Assembly (NCBI GenBank): GCA_030016385.1
Contig: JASEJN010000014.1
Coordinates: 1 to 58,230, forward strand
Source: Clostridiales bacterium
Lineage (GTDB): Bacteria; Bacillota; Clostridia; Clostridiales; Oxobacteraceae
DNA length: 58,230 nt
Reading direction: 5' to 3'
The stretch's first letter is position 1, and each line of letters begins with the position of its first letter. The translations under genes were made by a program, and so were the position numbers. Positions 53,759 to 58,230 of the stretch are shown here, in pieces. Below the pieces are notes generated by a model, which ran no database searches, was not told where the DNA came from, and saw only the letters and a program-made list of their open reading frames with translations.

Positions 53759-54022
53759 CTATACCCGGCGCTTTAAATCCTCCAGTCTTTTATATACATC
53801 CTCTGCCGTCAAACCTCTTGCCTGTATCACAGGAGCCTGAGTCCTTATGTCTTCCATGCCCATGGTGTTGCTGTCAAGCCCCGTGGCGACTATAGCGTCA
53901 TACTGAACATTGGATATAGATTCCGGTGAGTTGTCAGATATGTCTATGACCTCATATCCTTTTTGAGAGAGATAATTTTTTACATCGGTCAGTGAGCTCT
54001 CTACAGCCACTCGCTTTGCCAT
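53759..54022 (-). CDS. UPF0180 (YkuS) family protein
   Basis: 87 residues, full length for UPF0180. Starts MAKRVAVESSLTDVKNYLSQKGYEV and contains VATGLDSNTMGMEDI with PVIQARGLTAEDVY. Function unknown; present in many spore formers. GGAGGTG ribosome site. A GCCGGGT-TATAGG-CCCGGC hairpin at its stop codon probably terminates it. Confidence 0.9.
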   Translation of the reverse strand: MAKRVAVESSLTDVKNYLSQKGYEVIDISDNSPESISNVQYDAIVATGLDSNTMGMEDIRTQAPVIQARGLTAEDVYKRLEDLKRRV

Positions 54023-54197
54023 GTTTTCACCTCCATGATTTTCATAGTAGATATTATCTCCATTTTAAGTTATGCTATGAGCAATATTTAGCCAAAAGCC
54101 GGGATGTTATTGACATGTATAGAGGGCTTATTTTATAGGATTTGTCATAATTCTATGATATAATGGTCGCATAGTAAAAAATGGTGGGTGAGAGATT

Positions 54198-55082
54198 ATG
54201 GAGGATTCTAAAAGAGGTCTGCTGCTTACGATCATAGGCACTTTCTTTTTCGGTACTAGTGCCATTTTTACCCGTCTGGCTGTTGGAGTACCGGCTGTGG
54301 AGATTGCGTCCTTAAGGCTTTTTGCCGGCTCGTTTTTCATATACATTGCGGCAAAGTTTACCGGTATTCATATGTTGCTAAAGAAAGAAGAATATCCAAA
54401 GTTCCTTATCTATGGTCTTATAACAGCTTTTCATTTTTATTTTTACAATCAGTCACTGTTTTATACTACCATAGCCCATTCATTGAGCTTGGTTTATCTG
54501 TCCCCAATATTTGTAACCATTTTGACTGCTCACATACTTAAAGAAAAACTGCCGGCATACAAGTATGCTGGCATAGTGGTTACGCTGATAGGTGTGGTAG
54601 TGCTGGCTGGATTTGAGCCCACCATAAACAGCAGGATGCTGCTGGGCGATTTCATGGCTGTGATCTCTGCTATATGCTATGCTCTTTATTCAGTTGCCGG
54701 CAGGAGAGAGAGAAATAATTATCCACTCTTGAAGTATGTATTCTGGGTATACCTGCTTGCAGCCATATTTTTGTTGCCTTTCTCTCTGGCAGGGTTTGTG
54801 GCTCCGGTAAAACCTATCCAGATAACATCAATAATACTTCTGGGGCTTATGCCCACAGCCCTGGGGCACACCCTGTATAACGCAGGGGTAAGATATGTAC
54901 ACCCCACATATGCCAACCTTATCTCCACCCAGGAGGTGACATTCGGGGTTATACTGGGGGTGCTGATCTTAAACGAGATGCCCGGTCTTAATTCAATAAT
55001 TGGTATATTCATTATGTTTGCTGGCCTGGCCATGACCCTGGTTGACCTCCCTAATACACGTCGAAGCAGCTCCCGCCTATGA
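54198..55082 (+). CDS. EamA/DMT family transporter
   Basis: 294 residues with ten predicted membrane segments in two EamA halves (residues about 8-140 and 150-286). Recognisable are LLTIIGTFFFGTSAIFTRLAVG at the start and ALGHTLYNAGVRYVHPTYANLIS near residue 230. Such proteins export metabolites or amino acids; the substrate is unknown. Its last 32 bp overlap the convergent nucleoside kinase gene. Confidence 0.92.
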   Translation: MEDSKRGLLLTIIGTFFFGTSAIFTRLAVGVPAVEIASLRLFAGSFFIYIAAKFTGIHMLLKKEEYPKFLIYGLITAFHFYFYNQSLFYTTIAHSLSLVYLSPIFVTILTAHILKEKLPAYKYAGIVVTLIGVVVLAGFEPTINSRMLLGDFMAVISAICYALYSVAGRRERNNYPLLKYVFWVYLLAAIFLLPFSLAGFVAPVKPIQITSIILLGLMPTALGHTLYNAGVRYVHPTYANLISTQEVTFGVILGVLILNEMPGLNSIIGIFIMFAGLAMTLVDLPNTRRSSSRL

Positions 55083-56697
55083 ACTCCCTCAGAATGGAGT
55101 TATGTGGTATATAGGACTCATTGTAAGAGGGAAGGAAAAAGGATAGTAACTCTAAGAGTATGTAGGCTATGGAGTACTCAGGTTCTGTGTCAGGTACTGC
55201 CCTCAAGAGCGGCTCTGCATATCCCTTTAATATGGAGAACTCATAGAGAAGGGCGGAGTTAAACATTACGTCAGCCTCCTCCTGATATGGGAATATATTC
55301 TTTTCTTCTCCCTTTCTCACATCTCCCCACATACGGAGCGTTTCTAAAGCAGAGGTACCCCTGAACTGATAATCCCTTACTATCCTGCGTATTAGCCTGC
55401 TGTATGTAGTGGGTATCCTGTTAGTCTCATCAATGTTTATCTGAGTCAGTGCACTTATATATATCTTAAATTTCATGCTTTTGGGTATGGAGGACGTCAG
55501 CTTTTCGTTTAATCCGTGGATTCCCTCTATGATTATTGGTTGGTTTTCGTCGATTTTTATGGGGTCAGTAAATTTTCTTGTGCCGGACTTAAATGTAAAG
55601 ACCGGTAGCCTCACCTCATTCCCCTGTATGAGTGATGTCATGGTCTCATTAAAAAGGTCAAGGTCAAGGGCCTCAATGGACTCAAAGTCATACTCTCCAT
55701 TTGCATCCCTGGGGCATAATTCCCTCGGAAGGTAGAAGTTATCAAGAGATATGGGGAGCGGCCGCAGACCATTAACACGGAGCTGTATGCTGAGTCTTTT
55801 AGAAAATGATGTCTTTCCGGAGGATGAGGGCCCTGCTATACATATCAGCCTTGTGCCTTCGCTATTTTCCGATATCATGTCCGCTATTTCAGCTATCTTT
55901 TTCTCGTGGAGTGCCTCAGATATAAGGATAAGATCTTTGGCCTGGTCTGCCTCAATATACCTGTTGAGGGATGCCGCATAACCTATATCCAGTATTTTAC
56001 CCCAATTTTCGGTTTCTTTGAATACCGCTGCCAGCTTTGGCAGGTCCTTAAATGGGGGAATTTTTTCAGGGTTATCCCTGTGGGGATAGAGGATTAAAAG
56101 GCCGGGCAGATAATACTTAAGTTTAAAGAGCTTCAGGTAGCCGGTGGATGGCACCAATGGGCCATAGAAACAGTCAATATGTCCATCAAGGGAGTAAACT
56201 TCAACAGATTTCTTGCCAGTATATCCAATTATGTTTGCTTTTTCCAGAGACCTATCTTCTAAAAACAGCTGCTTTGCCTCATCTATAGAGACTTTTTTGG
56301 AAATAAATGGGATATCCTTGTCTATGATTTCAGTCATCCTGGCCTCAAGCATTTTTACAATTGCCTCTGTCAGCTTGATATTGTTTATCTCACAGTAAAG
56401 CCCGTTGCCAAGGGAGTGCTCCACGGTGAGGATGGCTTTAGGATAGAGGTCTTTGACGGCCTTAGAAAGTACAAAGGAAAGACTCCTGGCATATATCCTC
56501 TCACCGGTTTCACTGGTGTGGTCGATAAAATCAATACTGCAGTCTGAATTAATCTTCTGATTTAGATTTACAAGTCTGTTGTTAACAGCAGCGGCTAATA
56601 TCCGGTGGTAATTACTGCCAAAATATTCCTTCACAATGTCTATGATTTTGACGCTATCAGTATATTCATAATCATTTTCACCTATCTTTATATGCAT
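55051..56697 (-). CDS. uridine-kinase-like nucleoside kinase with TGS/ThrRS-like N-terminus
   Basis: 548 residues. The N-terminus has a TGS-like fold (about 1-60) and a region resembling the threonyl-tRNA synthetase second domain (HTSETGERIYARSLSFVL, VEHSLGNGLYCEI). The C-terminal half is a uridine kinase/phosphoribulokinase P-loop domain (IAGPSSSGKTSFSKRL, near residue 285). It phosphorylates a nucleoside; the exact substrate is not clear. The start at 56697 has GGAGG; it overlaps the preceding small gene by 20 bp. Confidence 0.9.
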   Translation of the reverse strand: MHIKIGENDYEYTDSVKIIDIVKEYFGSNYHRILAAAVNNRLVNLNQKINSDCSIDFIDHTSETGERIYARSLSFVLSKAVKDLYPKAILTVEHSLGNGLYCEINNIKLTEAIVKMLEARMTEIIDKDIPFISKKVSIDEAKQLFLEDRSLEKANIIGYTGKKSVEVYSLDGHIDCFYGPLVPSTGYLKLFKLKYYLPGLLILYPHRDNPEKIPPFKDLPKLAAVFKETENWGKILDIGYAASLNRYIEADQAKDLILISEALHEKKIAEIADMISENSEGTRLICIAGPSSSGKTSFSKRLSIQLRVNGLRPLPISLDNFYLPRELCPRDANGEYDFESIEALDLDLFNETMTSLIQGNEVRLPVFTFKSGTRKFTDPIKIDENQPIIIEGIHGLNEKLTSSIPKSMKFKIYISALTQINIDETNRIPTTYSRLIRRIVRDYQFRGTSALETLRMWGDVRKGEEKNIFPYQEEADVMFNSALLYEFSILKGYAEPLLRAVPDTEPEYSIAYILLELLSFFLPSYNESYIPHNSILREFIGGSCFDVY

Positions 56698-56890
56698 TTT
56701 TTGCCTCCATAAAAATAATTCTCTTGATGTAATCCAACAGTTTTGATGCATTATTTAACTCATCAAAGCTTAATTTTTTCTTGCCATACCTTACCTTTTC
56801 ATAATAGCCGGTAAATTTGTCTACGTCACTCATCACTTCAGGCCATTTATTTAATGCCTCCGTCTTCATGTCCTGTGAGGATAAAATCAA
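56678..56890 (-). CDS. small conserved-looking hypothetical protein
   Basis: 70 residues from TTG at 56890, or 63 from ATG at 56869; neither has a strong ribosome site, and coupling to the upstream stop 2 bp away is likely. The sequence is helical (WPEVMSDVDKFTGYYEKV, DELNNASKLLDYIKRII). Family not recognised. It sits between the VIT1 and kinase genes in a tight operon, which supports its being real. Confidence 0.65.
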   Translation of the reverse strand: MILSSQDMKTEALNKWPEVMSDVDKFTGYYEKVRYGKKKLSFDELNNASKLLDYIKRIIFMEAKNAYKDR

Positions 56891-56892
56891 TT

Positions 56893-57975
56893 TTACGCAC
56901 TGACTCCAAATACGTTCTGTACAAGAAGACCAAATAGGTATGAAACTACTGCAGCACCAAGGCCGGATATTACCATCTCTGCAATCTTGCCTTTTATGTT
57001 GGGGTTGCCGGCGGTTATGGAAACTACGGTAGCCACAATTGCCAAGGCCAGGCCGGCTAAAAGCGCAGATAAAGCTAAGGCGGCAAAGGATGAGCCCATC
57101 AAGAAATAAGGCAGCACAGGGAATGCAACGCCGATGATGTAGGCCAGGCCGGTAAATACTGCAGACCTTAGCTCATTCTCATCGGACTCTTCGACCAATA
57201 GCCCTATCATTGAATCCTCGTTTTCACCTATCTTGTCGGTAACCTCTTTTCCCACATCCTCAGACATGCCGGATTCGACCAGCTTATTTATGAGTTCCCG
57301 CTTAGCCCTGTCCTTAGAAACACTGAAGAGCAGTTCCATCCTTTTCCTTATACCCTCATTTACCTGCCTCTGTGAACGAACGGAGATAAAGGTACCTATG
57401 GCCATGGAAAGGGCACCGGCCAGGCCGACAACAAGCCCGTTTATACCCACAAAAAGTGGGTTTGTTGGATAAACAGCAGATAAACCGGTTACAGCACCTA
57501 AGAGTTCAACTATGCCATCATTCATACCCATAATGAAATCCCTGATATTTCCTACAGGCATAGCCTTTTGTTGGCTTTCAAAAAAGCTCTCATGATCTAT
57601 TTCATCCTCAATTATCTTTTTGAGACCCTCCCTTTCAGCATCAGACATGTTTACAGACTTCAAAAATTGATAATAGGACTCCGTACTGGTCGATTCTGTC
57701 ATCTCAAGGAAGGATGTATAAAGTCTTGGGCCCAATATAGAACGAAAAAACTTAGACCAACTAAGGCTGAAGGAACTGACCCTCTCTGAAGGACTTTGCC
57801 CCCTATCCTTCAAGAATTTGTACCAGAACTTCACATGTTCTGCTTCTATCTGGTAAAGCTCACTGAACTTCTTTTTATTTTCTTCATCTTTTTCAATCTG
57901 CGATAGATAGGAATAGAGCTTTGCAGCATTAAACTCTTCTTTGTAAAACTCTAATGCCATTTTGATCTCATTCAT
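56893..57975 (-). CDS. ferritin-like domain fused to VIT1/CCC1 iron/manganese transporter
   Basis: 360 residues. An N-terminal rubrerythrin/erythrin-type four-helix part (about 1-150) carries metal-ligand-like Glu/His residues (YQIEAEHVKFW, EDEIDHESFFE). The VIT1 membrane domain follows (MGMNDGIVELLGAVTGLSA, GLAGALSMAIGTFISV, and three C-terminal membrane segments). Er-VIT proteins move Fe2+ or Mn2+ across the cytoplasmic membrane. First gene of a three-gene minus-strand operon; GGAGGTG ribosome site. Confidence 0.92.
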   Translation of the reverse strand: MNEIKMALEFYKEEFNAAKLYSYLSQIEKDEENKKKFSELYQIEAEHVKFWYKFLKDRGQSPSERVSSFSLSWSKFFRSILGPRLYTSFLEMTESTSTESYYQFLKSVNMSDAEREGLKKIIEDEIDHESFFESQQKAMPVGNIRDFIMGMNDGIVELLGAVTGLSAVYPTNPLFVGINGLVVGLAGALSMAIGTFISVRSQRQVNEGIRKRMELLFSVSKDRAKRELINKLVESGMSEDVGKEVTDKIGENEDSMIGLLVEESDENELRSAVFTGLAYIIGVAFPVLPYFLMGSSFAALALSALLAGLALAIVATVVSITAGNPNIKGKIAEMVISGLGAAVVSYLFGLLVQNVFGVSA

Positions 57976-58117
57976 AGCCTATGACTACACCTCCTTATGA
58001 CAGTTTTACCATGAATTTGATCTTGAATCAAGCAAATTTAGCTTTTATAAATGCTAAAATAGAGCCAAATAAAGTACCAGTGACGACAAAAAAGCAATCT
58101 ACATTAACTAAAAATTG

Positions 58118-58230
58118 ATTCTGGTGTAAGAACCATGTTGAGAATGATATGCAACATTAAATGTAACCTTAAAGCGAGTCTATGATACTCTTGATAAGTG
58201 GCAAGTGCAGCCGGGGCATCTGGCATGGAC
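58118..58230 (+). repeat. structured intergenic repeat, copy D (5' part)
   Basis: Begins ATTCTG-GTGTAAGAACC and is nearly identical to copy B through the 5' arms (TCTATGATACTCTTG) and GCAGCCGGGGCAT. It is cut by the window end within the apical hairpin. Confidence 0.85.

Noticed and set aside
54110..54164. Promoter candidates before the EamA gene
   Set aside because: TTGACA and TATAAT are both present but not at compatible spacing with each other, so no single promoter could be chosen.

Overview
The window reads as a piece of chromosome from an anaerobic, endospore-forming, low-GC Firmicute of the class Clostridia, most likely a Thermoanaerobacterales relative. Three things point there: an electron-bifurcating type [FeFe] hydrogenase operon, a strict-anaerobe type hybrid cluster protein, and sporulation genes (spoIID, a spoIIQ-like gene, spoIIID). 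Host genes favour AGG/AGA and ATA codons. The block from 31.4 to 53.6 kb uses visibly more CGG/CGC/GCC and looks acquired.

Layout. 0-2.3 kb: a methyltransferase, Hsp20, a HAD phosphatase and a zinc-ribbon protein. 2.4-10.4 kb (minus strand): hydC-hydB-hydA, where HydB is fused to a GltD-like flavoprotein, preceded by a sigma-54 activator carrying a hydrogenase-like sensor domain; a good -24/-12 promoter and repeated candidate activator sites lie between them. 10.5-20.5 kb: hcp, cbiA, an amidohydrolase, an asp23-fakA-degV operon, a hicBA remnant, a nitroreductase and an RlmL-type RNA methyltransferase. 20.5-23.7 kb: an XRE-TPR regulator with paired operators, a decayed GntR/ABC operon, and an FMN riboswitch in front of ribU. 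23.7-25.7 kb: spoIID and spoIIQ. 25.9-31.2 kb: a LevR-type activator and a mannose-family PTS behind a sigma-54 promoter. 53.7-58 kb: UPF0180, an EamA transporter, a nucleoside kinase, and a ferritin-like/VIT1 protein.

The main discovery is that spoIIID, the mother-cell sporulation regulator gene, is split. Its first 38 codons lie at 31299-31412 and the rest at 53561-53719. Between them is a 22.1-kb element whose last gene is a large serine recombinase. Both junctions share the hexamer TACATA. Joining the halves there restores a 90-codon spoIIID with an intact helix-turn-helix. Joining the element's own ends gives an attP-like site: two perfect 11-bp inverted arms centred exactly on the hexamer. 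The arrangement parallels the skin element of sigK, but in a different sporulation gene. The cargo is a defence island: a minus-strand operon (XRE regulator, SNF2-type helicase, DUF4391, type III Mod, RhuM, type III Res, McrB, McrC) plus an Abi_C-type protein and an AAA/DUF4143 ATPase. No phage structural genes are present. In the excised circle the recombinase would lose its stop codon and gain 17 residues.

Two further patterns deserve attention. spoIID and spoIIQ each begin in a hairpin that buries the ribosome binding site, with a plausible sporulation promoter in or overlapping the hairpin, so that only the dedicated transcript would be free for translation. A structured intergenic repeat of about 190-230 nt occurs four times (1-180, 14049-14278, 25720-25910, 58118 to the window end), with compensatory changes in its stems.
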